A stretch of 64,000 bases of DNA from assembly GCA_013314775.1 (NCBI GenBank), contig JABUFB010000013.1:124001-188000 (forward strand), given 5' to 3'. Origin of the DNA: Armatimonadota bacterium (lineage in GTDB: Bacteria > Armatimonadota > Zipacnadia > Zipacnadales > JABUFB01). A program made the translations under genes and the position numbers. Every line of letters begins with the position of its first letter. The stretch's first letter is position 1. Of the stretch, positions 48,747-57,410 are shown piece after piece. The notes beneath the pieces are model-generated. The model did no database searches and was not told where the DNA came from. It worked only from the letters and a program-made list of their open reading frames with translations.

Positions 48747-49961
48747 CTACGGGTAGTACAGGCTGCCGTCCGGCCTGCGGGCCTGGGTCCAGGTCAGCAC
48801 GCCCTCGGGGCACGGGTACTTCGCCGCCAGCTCCTCGTTGATGTCGATCCCCAGCCCCGGCTTGTCGTTCGGGTACACATACCCGCCGCGCACTTCCGGA
48901 CATCCCGGGAACATCTCCTGCTCAAGCTCCGTCAGTCCCGCCCACTCCTGCACCCCGAAATTGGGGCTGCTCACATCCAGGTGAACGTTGGCCGCATGCC
49001 CCACCGGCGACACATCGCCCGGCCCATGCCAGGCGGTGCGGATGCCGTTGGCCTCGCACACCGTCGCCAGTTTCCGCGCCGGAGTGATCCCCCCGATCGC
49101 GCTGATGTGGCAGCGGATGAAATCGATCAGCCGCTCGTTCACCAGGGGCTTCCACTCGTTGGGATTCACGAACAGCTCGCCCATCGCTAGAGGCGTGGTG
49201 CATTGCTGCCGGACCATCCGAAACCACTCAATCTGCTCGGGCGGCAGCAGATCCTCCAGGTAGAACAGCCGGTACTCCTCCAGTTCCTTGGCCAGCCGCA
49301 CCGCATCAATCGGCACCAGACGCTCGTGCACGTCATGCAGCAGTTCCACCTCGAACCCCAGGGTCTCCCGCAGGTGCGCGAAGAGAAGCGGCACGCTTCG
49401 GGCATAGGCAGCCGGATCATAGTACTCGCCTCCCGGGCTCCCTTCGGGGCTGACGGACGGTCGGGACTTCCCGCCATACCCACCCATCTGTGCCCGCACG
49501 AAGCGCAGCCCCTGTTCCATGAATGCCCGAACCCGATCCTCAACCTCCGTCGGCTCCTTTCCGTCCGCATGCCGGTAGATCGCCGCCGCCTCACGGCATT
49601 TTCCCCCGAGAAGCTGGTACACCGGCATCCCCGCCAGCTTGCCCTTGATGTCCCACAGCGCCATGTCCACCCCGGACAGCGCATTGTTCATCACCGGGCC
49701 GCTGCGCCAGTAGGCATTGACGTGCACAGTCTGCCAGATATCCTCGGAATTGCGCGGATCAAGGCCGGTCAGGAGCGGCTTCAGGAACTCGTCCACCACC
49801 ACGCGCACCGCTGCATGGCGCTGCGTGAAAGTCGCGCAGCCAAGCCCGTACAGCCCGGGCTCGGAGGTCTCTATCTTCACCACGACCAACCGCCGCTGGA
49901 TATTGCCCTCTCCGGGCGAGGTGGTGATTGCGCGGACATCGGTGATTTTCAGTGCGGGCAT
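48747..49961 (-). CDS. D-mannonate dehydratase-like enolase superfamily protein (ManD type)
   Basis: A 404-residue enolase-superfamily enzyme of the ManD group. Characteristic segments are MNNALSGVDMALWDIKGKLAGMPVYQLLGGK, LLHDVHERLVPIDAVRLAKELEEYRLFYLEDLLPPEQ, TTPLAMGELFVNPNEW, GGITPARKLATVCEANGIRTAWHGPGDVSPVGHAANVHLD and NFGVQEW, ending with DKPGLGIDINEELAAKYPCP. Metal ligands are the Asp of HDVHE, the Glu of LEDL and the Glu of GELF. It dehydrates D-mannonate or another sugar acid to the 2-keto-3-deoxy form; some ManD homologues have low or different activity. The gene diverges from an SDR and a DgoD-like dehydratase gene. Confidence 0.88.
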   Translation of the reverse strand: MPALKITDVRAITTSPGEGNIQRRLVVVKIETSEPGLYGLGCATFTQRHAAVRVVVDEFLKPLLTGLDPRNSEDIWQTVHVNAYWRSGPVMNNALSGVDMALWDIKGKLAGMPVYQLLGGKCREAAAIYRHADGKEPTEVEDRVRAFMEQGLRFVRAQMGGYGGKSRPSVSPEGSPGGEYYDPAAYARSVPLLFAHLRETLGFEVELLHDVHERLVPIDAVRLAKELEEYRLFYLEDLLPPEQIEWFRMVRQQCTTPLAMGELFVNPNEWKPLVNERLIDFIRCHISAIGGITPARKLATVCEANGIRTAWHGPGDVSPVGHAANVHLDVSSPNFGVQEWAGLTELEQEMFPGCPEVRGGYVYPNDKPGLGIDINEELAAKYPCPEGVLTWTQARRPDGSLYYP

Positions 49962-50151
49962 GGAAAATCACTTCCCCGTGAACGTGCTGCGGTACTTGGC
50001 GCTCCGAGATGCCCGGTTTCCCCTCTTTCTGGCAAAGACCTCCCCGGCCCCCAACAACCCCCTTGCGTCGCTGCGCAGGGTGGTGTACCGTCCGCACGTT
50101 GACACAACTGCGGCCTGCCGTTGCGGGCCGCTGAGGAAGGGCGCGCGCGAA

Positions 50152-50934
50152 GTGAACGCAAGTCTCGCCGGGAAAGTCGCGATCGTCACGGGGTCGTCGT
50201 CGGGGATAGGCCGTGCCACCGCAATTCGCCTTGCGGATGCTGGGGCAGCGATCTGCGTAGTCGCGAACCGCAATGCCGAAGGCGGCGCCAACACGGTCCA
50301 GGCCATCGAGGATCGCGGCGGCCGCGCCATCTTCGTCCAGGCGGATGTGGGCCTCGCCGAAGACTGCGACCGCATCGTGTCAGCCACCCTCGAAGCCTTC
50401 GGTCGCATCGACATCCTCACCAACAACGCGGGGATCACCCGTGGCAAGCCCTTACCCGAGCTTGAGGAAGACCTCTGGGACCGCGTGATGGACACGAACC
50501 TCAAGAGCGCCTATCTCATGAGCCGCCGGGCGGTTCCCCACATGCTCGCGGCGGGGGGCGGCGCGGTGGTGAACGTCTCCAGCGTCCACGCTGTAGCTAC
50601 ATTTCCGGGCTTTGCGGTCTATGCAGCATCCAAGGCCGGGCTGGACGGGCTGACACGCGGGTTCGCCTTGGAGTTCGGCTCACGCGGTATCCGCTTCAAC
50701 GCCGTTCTTCCCGGCACCATCGACCTGTCCGCGTACGACCGCCGTAGCAATCAGGCCGCCGACCCGGCCACCTGGCAGCCCCGTCCGAGCGCCGCGCAAG
50801 TCATGGGCCGCACCGGTTCCGCCGACGAAGTTGCCGCGGCAATCGCCTTTCTCGTGTCACCCGATTCGTCCTTCGTCAATGGGGCGTCTTTGACCGTTGA
50901 CGGCGGGCTGCTCTGCATCCTGAGGGATCACTGA
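50152..50934 (+). CDS. Short-chain dehydrogenase/reductase (classical SDR)
   Basis: A 260-residue classical SDR. I take the GTG at 50152 as the start since MNASLAGKVAIVTG then gives the standard length; an upstream open frame of 145 codons has no SDR resemblance. The nucleotide motif is TGSSSGIG (13-20), the structural NNAG is at 91-94, and the catalytic set is Ser143/144 (NVSSVHA), Tyr157 and Lys161 (YAASK). It reduces or oxidises a sugar or sugar acid with NAD(P). Two bases separate its stop from the DgoD-like gene, so they form an operon. Confidence 0.9.
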   Translation: MNASLAGKVAIVTGSSSGIGRATAIRLADAGAAICVVANRNAEGGANTVQAIEDRGGRAIFVQADVGLAEDCDRIVSATLEAFGRIDILTNNAGITRGKPLPELEEDLWDRVMDTNLKSAYLMSRRAVPHMLAAGGGAVVNVSSVHAVATFPGFAVYAASKAGLDGLTRGFALEFGSRGIRFNAVLPGTIDLSAYDRRSNQAADPATWQPRPSAAQVMGRTGSADEVAAAIAFLVSPDSSFVNGASLTVDGGLLCILRDH

Positions 50935-50936
50935 CC

Positions 50937-52052
50937 ATGAAGATCACCCGCCTGGAAACCTTCTTCGTCAAGCCCCGCTGGCTCTTCCTGAAAGTGCATA
51001 CAGACGAGGGCCTCTGTGGCTGGGGCGAACCCATCGTGGAGGGCTGGTCGCAGACCGTCGCCGCGGCGGTCCAGGAAATGGGCCGCTACCTCATTGGCCA
51101 GGACCCACGCCGCATCGAGCACCACTGGCAGGCCATCTACCGCGGGGCCTTCTACCGGGGCGGCCCCGTGCTCACCAGCGCCCTCAGCGGCATTGAGCAG
51201 GCCCTGTGGGACATCACCGGCAAGTGGCTGGGCGTCCCCGTCTACCAGCTTCTCGGCGGCGCGGTGCGCGACAAGATCCGCGTCTACGCCCACGCGGGGG
51301 GAGCAACGCCCGAACAGGCCAGGGACTCTGGGCGCTCCGCCGTTGAACGCGGCTTCACGGCAGTCAAGACCGGTCTCTTTGACGCCGCTCGCTTCATCGA
51401 AGGCCCGGGCTTCATCGACCGGGCGGTGGAACGCCTCGCGGGATTGCGCGAAGGCGTCGGCGAGAACGTGGACATCGGCATCGACTTCCACGGTCGCGTT
51501 GGGCCAGCTCTCGCAATCCAGCTCGCAGCGGCCCTGGAACCTTACCACCCCATGTTCATCGAGGAGCCCTGCCTGCCCGAGAACGTGGACGCACTGGTCC
51601 AGGTCGCCCGCAGCACCAAAGTCCCCATTGCTACCGGCGAGCGCCTGTTCACTCGCTTCGGATTCCGCGAAGTACTTGAGAAGGCCGCGGCCGTCATTCT
51701 CCAGCCCGACGTCTCCCACTGCGGCGGAATCTCGGAGATGCGGAAGATCGCATCCATGGCCGAGACCTACTTCGCCGCCATCGCGCCCCACTGTCCCCTT
51801 GGCCCCATCGCCTTCGCGGCGTGCCTCCAGGTGGACGCCTGCACCCCCAACTTCCTGTGCCAGGAGCAGGTCTGTCTCGGTGAAGGGTATCTGAAGCGGC
51901 CCTTCACCGTTGAGAACGGATACGTGGCCACACCAACCGGACCGGGCCTGGGCATCGAAGTGGACGAAGAGGCCCTGGCGGAGCAACTCTACGATGGCGC
52001 TTGGGAGAACCCGCGCCTGTGGCACGAAGACGGATCGGTCGCGGACTGGTAA
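50937..52052 (+). CDS. D-galactonate dehydratase-like enolase superfamily protein
   Basis: A 371-residue protein. Segments typical of DgoD-type dehydratases are MKITRLETFFVKPRWLFLKV, GLCGWGEPIVEGW, LSGIEQALWDITGKWLGVPVYQLLGG, IDFHGRVGP (Asp183, His185), MFIEEPCLPENV (Glu209), ATGERLFTRFGF (Glu235) and APHCPLGPIAFAA (His285). It dehydrates a hexonate such as D-galactonate to the 2-keto-3-deoxy acid. Upstream SDR supply of the sugar acid is plausible. Other hexonates are possible since specificity varies within the group. It is convergent with the secretin gene. Confidence 0.9.
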   Translation: MKITRLETFFVKPRWLFLKVHTDEGLCGWGEPIVEGWSQTVAAAVQEMGRYLIGQDPRRIEHHWQAIYRGAFYRGGPVLTSALSGIEQALWDITGKWLGVPVYQLLGGAVRDKIRVYAHAGGATPEQARDSGRSAVERGFTAVKTGLFDAARFIEGPGFIDRAVERLAGLREGVGENVDIGIDFHGRVGPALAIQLAAALEPYHPMFIEEPCLPENVDALVQVARSTKVPIATGERLFTRFGFREVLEKAAAVILQPDVSHCGGISEMRKIASMAETYFAAIAPHCPLGPIAFAACLQVDACTPNFLCQEQVCLGEGYLKRPFTVENGYVATPTGPGLGIEVDEEALAEQLYDGAWENPRLWHEDGSVADW

Positions 52053-52063
52053 CCCCTCGGGCC

Positions 52064-53497
52064 CTATCCCGCGGGAGCCCGGAAGCTCTCCCGCAGTCCG
52101 CTTCCCGGAGCTCTCGGCGCGGACTGAGACGGCTTCGGCTTGCTCGCCGGCGCAGCGAGCCGTGCGCCGCGCGGCGACATAATCTGATCGCAGCTTGTCA
52201 CAGCCGCATTGGACATGAGCAGTTCACTGAGCAGCGGGCCCTGGCACTGCCCCTGCTCGTCCAGCAAGTGCGGCGCGATCACGAAAATAATGTCCCGCTG
52301 GGCCCGTTCGGTATGCCGGGACTGGAACAGCTTCCCGATAACCGGCAAGTCCCCCAGTACAGGGAGACTGCTCACCGACGTGCTGGTGGTCTCCTGCAGC
52401 AGCCCGCCGATCACGATGGCCTGCCCGCTTCGCACCCGCACGTTGGACTTCACGCGCCGAATCGTAATTACCGGAAGCCCCTCAACACCCTCACCCGTCA
52501 CGTCGGCCACACTCGGCTCGATGTGGCATATAATCTCTCCGGTCTCCCTCATAACCCGCGGCGAGATGGTCAGGCGAATAGTGGCATCCACCTTTTCCAG
52601 TCGCGTGTACGCATACGCCGCCGACCCGGTGAGCAGGCTGAAATACTGCTCCGTGCCCACCTCAATCTCCGCCTGCTCCCCGTCTGCCGCAACAATCCTC
52701 GGGTTTGCCCGCAGCGTCGCCTTGTTGTTGCGCAGGAGCGCTTTCAAACCCGCCAGGATGTTGCCGGGGACTGGTGTCGGGCCGCCAGTTCCCGGCCGGT
52801 TGTCACCGCCGACGCCGGTCGTATTGGACTGGTAGTTCAGCAGCCCGCTGGCGATATCCACCGCGATGTGCGTCGTCGCCGCCGCCAGACCGTAACTGCG
52901 CACATCCGCCGCGTTCGCTTCAAGCACCAGCGCCTCGATCATCACCTGCACCGGCGCAGCGTCAAGAGCCGCCAGCAATGGCCGTATCGCCGCAATGATC
53001 TCCTCAGGCGCATAGACCAGACACCGCCGGGTCTTCGCGTCAACTGTGATGTACTGCGAGTACTTCTCGGGCAGAAGCTTCTTGACGTCAGCGGGCTCCA
53101 GGTGCGTGAGAGTGAAGATCTCGGTGTCCGCAACCAGCCGGTAACTGGGTGCCATGGGGTCCGACGCCGTCACGAGGTACACGCCCGGCTCGATCTGCTT
53201 GTACACCATCCCCAGCGGAAGCAGCAGAAGTCGCAGTGCCCGGCTCAGGGGAACATCCTGCAGCTCCAGCGTGACGAAACCGGCCACGCTCTCATCCTGC
53301 AGAATTGTGACCCCGGCATCCAGCGCAATGTCGCTCAGCACCTGGCGGATGTCGGTGTTGAAGAATGAATTGCTCACTAAGGGCTCGGCCTCCGCCGGTT
53401 CAGACGCGGTCGGGGCATCATCGCCCGAGCACACGCAGATAACCAGCACGAGCGCGGTCAGGCACATCCAGCCACGCGCTGGGCTACTTCCGCTCAT
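52064..53497 (-). CDS. Secretin (GspD/PilQ-type outer membrane channel)
   Basis: A 477-residue secretin. The start at 53497 follows GGAG and lies 14 bases inside the gene before it. A signal peptide is at residues 1-24. Residues about 38-108 form an STN/N0-like domain (LVSNSFFNTDIRQVLSDIALDAGVTIL, FVTLELQDVPLSRALRLLLLPLG). A ring domain follows (FTLTHLEPADVKKLLP, then IRPLLAALDAAPVQVMIEALVLEANA). The secretin core ends with the signature IVIGGLLQETTSTSVSSLPVLGDLPVIGKLFQ and IIFVIAPHLL. A Pro/Ser/Ala-rich tail of about 50 residues is unusual. It is shorter than GspD (fewer ring domains). No other secretion motor genes are in the window. Confidence 0.92.
   Translation of the reverse strand: MSGSSPARGWMCLTALVLVICVCSGDDAPTASEPAEAEPLVSNSFFNTDIRQVLSDIALDAGVTILQDESVAGFVTLELQDVPLSRALRLLLLPLGMVYKQIEPGVYLVTASDPMAPSYRLVADTEIFTLTHLEPADVKKLLPEKYSQYITVDAKTRRCLVYAPEEIIAAIRPLLAALDAAPVQVMIEALVLEANAADVRSYGLAAATTHIAVDIASGLLNYQSNTTGVGGDNRPGTGGPTPVPGNILAGLKALLRNNKATLRANPRIVAADGEQAEIEVGTEQYFSLLTGSAAYAYTRLEKVDATIRLTISPRVMRETGEIICHIEPSVADVTGEGVEGLPVITIRRVKSNVRVRSGQAIVIGGLLQETTSTSVSSLPVLGDLPVIGKLFQSRHTERAQRDIIFVIAPHLLDEQGQCQGPLLSELLMSNAAVTSCDQIMSPRGARLAAPASKPKPSQSAPRAPGSGLRESFRAPAG
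52071..52094. terminator. Hairpin overlapping the end of the secretin gene, next to the dgoD-like stop
   Basis: A 7-bp stem (GCGGGAG with CTCCCGC) and 10-base loop. It begins 19 bases past the dgoD-like stop on the plus strand, lies within the last codons of the secretin gene, and has no U tract. Confidence 0.35.
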
Positions 53498-55223
53498 CTT
53501 CTGCTCCTACAGGGTCTTGGGTGGGGGCTGGGGCCTGCAGCTGCACACTCAGGACGGACACGCGCTTCCCCTGGGGGCCGTCTTCGACCCGGATACGCAG
53601 CTTGTCATTTGGGCTGTTGGGGCCAAGATCCAGCGCGCTTATCAGTTCGTACTCTCCTGGCTCGACGTCGGCAAAGTCCAGGGTCCCCGAAAAGACCAGC
53701 TTGCCCATGGGCAGTGCCAGCGGTACCGTAGTCTCCAACGGAACGCTCAAAGCCGCAGTGCCTGCGGCATTCACCACGGACACACTGCAGCCGGCCTTGA
53801 AATGCACATTGCCAATATTCACATACTCCGCCGAGACTGAATACCGCGAGCCGTCCTGGTGGGCGATCTCCAGGTTCTCAGATACCCCCGCGATCACCGT
53901 CTCCGCACGGACATTGCGCACCCACACCAAGGCGGTGGCATCCCCTGCCGCGCCGCCGTCCTCATGGGTCGCCCGCAAGTGCAGTTCTGCATAGGCGTTT
54001 GCCGGGATAGGTCTGTCCTCCGGCACCCGCACGGTGAGCCGCAGGTTGCGGTCCGCCGAAGGGCGCAGGGTGAACTGCTCCGGCCGCACTTCCAGCCACT
54101 CTGCGGCATTGAACATCTCGCCGGACACATCGCCCATCGTCACCCCACTCAGTGCCTTCGGCCGCAACAACCTGCAAGAGACATTCCCGGGTTCATCAGA
54201 GAGATTCTGCACCGTCGCGCTGACCGACCGCATCGCCCCCGGGTAAGCTTCCACTTCCAGGAACTCCGGCAGGGCCATCTGCACATATCCCGCCGCACTG
54301 GTGACCGTCGGGTCACCGGTGAAATCCAGTTCGCGCTCCACCGTGCGCAAGCGCCGGCCGTTCACCGACAATGCGGCTGAGACCTTGTACTTCCCCGACG
54401 GCAGTCTCCGCTCCAGGTCCACCACCGGGGCGATCTCCACTCCCGGCACGATCCCACGCTCCGGCAGTTCCACCTCTGACAGCCGTCGCCAGCGCCCGCC
54501 GGCATCGCGCAGCACCGTGACCTTCCCTGATAGCTTCCCGTACGTCTCCCCGGCGTTCTTGGCCTTGATGATCACCGCGGTCGTAGGGATCTTGATGTCG
54601 CTCGGGCGCGGCGTGCGGTCTTTTTCGTCCAGGAACCGCATATCCGCATCAGTGATGTGTATGTCCTCCCGCGCCGGCGCGCCCTGGATGTTGATGCGCA
54701 TGGGAAGCAGGAAACGCACCACCATCTTGAAACTGCCGCGCTTCACCGGCTCATTCTCCACCACGATTGCCGCCGAATAGAACCCGCGCACACCCGTCGG
54801 CGTGCGCACTAGCAGCCGCACCTTCTTCACCTCATTGGGCTGCAGTTCCAGCTTCGACGGGTCCAGGCGGACCCACTCGGCGCACGAGCGCAACCCGGTG
54901 ACGTCGGTCTTTTCATCCTTGGGGTCCAGCGCGACCCAGCCGCCGGTGACGCTCTGCGACAGGTAGAGAGCCTGCACATTCAGCGTCTGAGGCTCATTCG
55001 CCGTATTGCGCAACTCCAGTTCGCCGCTGATGGCCACCCCCGGCGTGACCGTGACGTCGAAGGACATCGGCTTGGCCATGAACCCCTGGCCGTGAGCGAG
55101 TGCGCACGCAAAGACCATTGCCAGCGCGGCTGCCAACGCCCTCCCTGCTTGCACAACGAGCTTCTCGGTCACCATCGGGATTGCCGGCGGACGTCGCCTG
55201 GCCTCCTGTTGCTCGGCGTTCAT
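53484..55223 (-). CDS. Multi-Ig exported protein with PapD/DUF916-like N-terminal domain
   Basis: A 579-residue protein, or 563 if translation starts at the ATG at 55175; neither has a strong ribosome site. The signal peptide runs from about residue 22 to 46 (AGRALAAALAMVFACALAHG). Residues about 52-181 match the periplasmic chaperone/DUF916 beta-sandwich (MSFDVTVTPGVAISGELELRN, VQALYLSQSVTGG, VKKVRLLVRTP, GFYSAAIVVENEP). Three or four more Ig-like repeats follow, separated by linkers (VTSAAGYVQMALPEFLEVEAYPGAMRSVSATVQNLS; EYVNIGNVHFKAGCSVSVVNAAG). It could be a chaperone, a fibre scaffold, or a secretin partner. Its end overlaps the secretin start by 14 bases. Confidence 0.8.
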   Translation of the reverse strand: MNAEQQEARRRPPAIPMVTEKLVVQAGRALAAALAMVFACALAHGQGFMAKPMSFDVTVTPGVAISGELELRNTANEPQTLNVQALYLSQSVTGGWVALDPKDEKTDVTGLRSCAEWVRLDPSKLELQPNEVKKVRLLVRTPTGVRGFYSAAIVVENEPVKRGSFKMVVRFLLPMRINIQGAPAREDIHITDADMRFLDEKDRTPRPSDIKIPTTAVIIKAKNAGETYGKLSGKVTVLRDAGGRWRRLSEVELPERGIVPGVEIAPVVDLERRLPSGKYKVSAALSVNGRRLRTVERELDFTGDPTVTSAAGYVQMALPEFLEVEAYPGAMRSVSATVQNLSDEPGNVSCRLLRPKALSGVTMGDVSGEMFNAAEWLEVRPEQFTLRPSADRNLRLTVRVPEDRPIPANAYAELHLRATHEDGGAAGDATALVWVRNVRAETVIAGVSENLEIAHQDGSRYSVSAEYVNIGNVHFKAGCSVSVVNAAGTAALSVPLETTVPLALPMGKLVFSGTLDFADVEPGEYELISALDLGPNSPNDKLRIRVEDGPQGKRVSVLSVQLQAPAPTQDPVGAEDERK

Positions 55224-55601
55224 GGCCCCGAGGTCCGGGACAAGCGGCTCAGGGCTAAGCGAGCTCCGGCACCAGCCACCAGAGCCAGTCGGCGGGTCTA
55301 GTGGAACCCCGGTGAGGCGTCAAGCAAAGGCGCCCCACGCGGAGGCACATCGATCATGTGGGATTCGTGCCGGCTGGGGCCGAATCTGCGTTCAGCGTGC
55401 CCTTCACCCCGAACCGTTGCCTCACAGCCCTCGAAGCGGGCGGCAGTCTGTAGCCGGGGGCGGAAGCCCCCGGAATGCCGCCCCGCAACGGCACCTTGAG
55501 CCCCGGAACCTGGGCGACAGGCCGTTCTCCGCGCACCCGGGTCCGGCCGCACATCCGGCGCTTGCCGATGCCCCTCCTCACCCGAGCCACACCCACGGGC
55601 G
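55224..55601. other. Intergenic region between the PapD-like gene and the first beta-helix gene
   Basis: No supported gene. It contains a very stable hairpin at 55454-55473 (listed separately), and no obvious sigma70 promoter for the PapD-like gene. Confidence 0.5.
55454..55473 (-). terminator. Very stable GC hairpin downstream of the beta-helix gene
   Basis: CCGGGGGC and GCCCCCGG form an 8-bp stem around a four-base loop. It lies about 130 bases beyond the minus-strand stop at 55602, with no U tract. It may limit readthrough into the PapD-like/secretin pair. Confidence 0.4.
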
Positions 55602-57290
55602 TTACGGCTGCTTCACCGCGCTGTAATCCACATCCCAGTCCGGCCCGTCCGTGATCGTGTGGGCCAGTCCCCAGTATCCGCTCGCCCAGGTCGCGGTGTC
55701 GTAGAAATAGGTCTGTCCCCGCTGGTACACAACAGTTTTCGTCGTCCCGCCTACGGTGCTCCATCCATAGGCACGGTACAGGGCGCCGCCAAGTTTGTAC
55801 CACCGCACCCGCAGCGCATTCGGCGTGCTGCCCGTCTCCGCATTGGTGACAACCACCTGCCTGTCGCCGTCGACACCCGTGATGGTGCAGACCAGCGCCT
55901 CCCCTGCTACCGTGTAGCTCTGCCCGTTCACCAGCTCAGTCCCGGTCTCCGGGTTCGACGGGTCGTCGCACAGGTAGAACTTCATCGTGTCTTTGTCCCA
56001 GGCGAGAACGACGCCCTCGCCGTGCAGGCCCACTGACCCGAGCCACGGGTAGTAATCCACGCCTTCGGACACTGCGCCGCCCAGGGATCCAGCCGGGGCC
56101 GCGTTAGCCATGTCCGCCGCTGCCGGTTCGGGCGATGCCGGGACTTCGATGGTGCCCACGGGGTCCGACGGTCCCTCCGCACTGCCCCACCAGTTGTTAT
56201 CCGCATCCACCACCCCTACGGCTTCGCTGCTGAGCGCCACGGCACTCGTCGCCTGCCCGCCGTCAATGAAATTGTTATTGCGAAACACGATGCTTCCAGC
56301 ATCGCATCCACTCATCACCAGCGCCCCGGACTCGGGCCGGCTTGCATTGGCATAGTTATTGAATTCGAAGTCATTGTCCCGCACATCAATGTCGCTGCAA
56401 CTGCCCCCGAGATCGGTCCCCATCAGCGTTAGGCCCCAGGAAGCCTCTCCGTCGCTCTCAGAAGGATAGGAATTCCGGAAAGTGTTGTTTTTCACCGACG
56501 CGCCGTCGGCATCGATTCCCAGAGCGATGGCGCCGGCATGGTCGAACACGTTCTCCTCGATGACTGCATCCTGTAGCCCACGCACCCAAATCCCATAGCC
56601 GGTGTTCGATACCGTGTTCCCTGTGATCACCGGAGCGTTGATGGCCAATGCCAGAGCGTAGGTGCCCACGCCGAATCCCCCGCCCGGGCTGGAGAGCACA
56701 TTGCCCGTGATCGCGAGGCTGCTGTAGTTCGCCGTCCCCGACGCGCCTCCAGATACCAGAATCCCACCCAGGCTCAGGCTGCCTGGTGCGCCCACGGCAA
56801 TCAGGTTGTCGCTGATGGTGATATTCGCTGCGCCGATCACTCCACTGGCAGTTGATGGGCTCAGGAGGTAGACGCCCGCCAGGCCAGTAGTGGAATGCAC
56901 GTAGTTGCTGGTCAGCGTGAGGCCCGACCGGTTCACAGTATTCGCGGGCCAACCGATGCCTACCCCGCTTGATGCAATCTCAAAGCCGTTCACGCTCACA
57001 TTGTCGGCAGTGATCGTCACCGTGCCCTGAATAGTGCTCTCACCGCCCGCGCGACCACCATCAACTGGCTTGACGCCGGCTTGTGCACCCACCAGCGAGA
57101 GCGCTTTGTCAACCGTTACACTCTCATTGTAGGTTCCCGCTGCCACCTGGATCGTGTCCCCCGGTGCGGCAACATTCACAGCAGCCTGGATGGTTGGTTG
57201 ATCGCCCGGTACACTAATCGTACCCGACCATGCGGATGCGGCGACCAGCGCAGCCAGCAACCCCAGCAACAGCGCCCGTAGTATGGACAT
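55602..57290 (-). CDS. Secreted parallel beta-helix protein A with C-terminal module
   Basis: A 562-residue protein; the ATG at 57290 follows GGGGAG. Residues 1-20 are a signal peptide. TISVPGDQPTIQAAVNVAAPGDTIQVAAGTYNESVTVDKALSLVGA is the standard start of a right-handed beta-helix. The helix continues to about residue 430 with short repeats (NITISDNLIAV, SSLAITGNVL, APVITGNTVSNTGYGI). The last about 130 residues are a separate module: VVLAWDKDTMKFYLC, NALRVRWYKLGGALYRAYGWSTVG, QRGQTYFY and the end WDVDYSAVKQP. The same module ends the neighbouring protein. It is probably a surface or fibre-associated protein. Confidence 0.87.
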   Translation of the reverse strand: MSILRALLLGLLAALVAASAWSGTISVPGDQPTIQAAVNVAAPGDTIQVAAGTYNESVTVDKALSLVGAQAGVKPVDGGRAGGESTIQGTVTITADNVSVNGFEIASSGVGIGWPANTVNRSGLTLTSNYVHSTTGLAGVYLLSPSTASGVIGAANITISDNLIAVGAPGSLSLGGILVSGGASGTANYSSLAITGNVLSSPGGGFGVGTYALALAINAPVITGNTVSNTGYGIWVRGLQDAVIEENVFDHAGAIALGIDADGASVKNNTFRNSYPSESDGEASWGLTLMGTDLGGSCSDIDVRDNDFEFNNYANASRPESGALVMSGCDAGSIVFRNNNFIDGGQATSAVALSSEAVGVVDADNNWWGSAEGPSDPVGTIEVPASPEPAAADMANAAPAGSLGGAVSEGVDYYPWLGSVGLHGEGVVLAWDKDTMKFYLCDDPSNPETGTELVNGQSYTVAGEALVCTITGVDGDRQVVVTNAETGSTPNALRVRWYKLGGALYRAYGWSTVGGTTKTVVYQRGQTYFYDTATWASGYWGLAHTITDGPDWDVDYSAVKQP

Positions 57291-57332
57291 CGCGTGCTCT
57301 CCCCTCGGGAACAATCCCATAGTGTGGTAGCG

Positions 57333-57396
57333 GCCGGGCGCCCGATAAAGACGCCCGGCATTCACGTCCGCAGCGCCGGGGCGCAACGCGCCCGGG
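57333..57396 (-). terminator. Paired hairpins between the two beta-helix genes
   Basis: An 8-bp stem (GCCGGGCG at 57333-57340 with CGCCCGGC at 57352-57359) and an imperfect GC hairpin at about 57372-57396 lie in the 120-base gap. They sit after the stop at 57411 of protein B and before the start of protein A, so they may attenuate transcription into protein A. Confidence 0.4.
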
Positions 57397-57410
57397 CTTT
57401 TCATCTGTCC

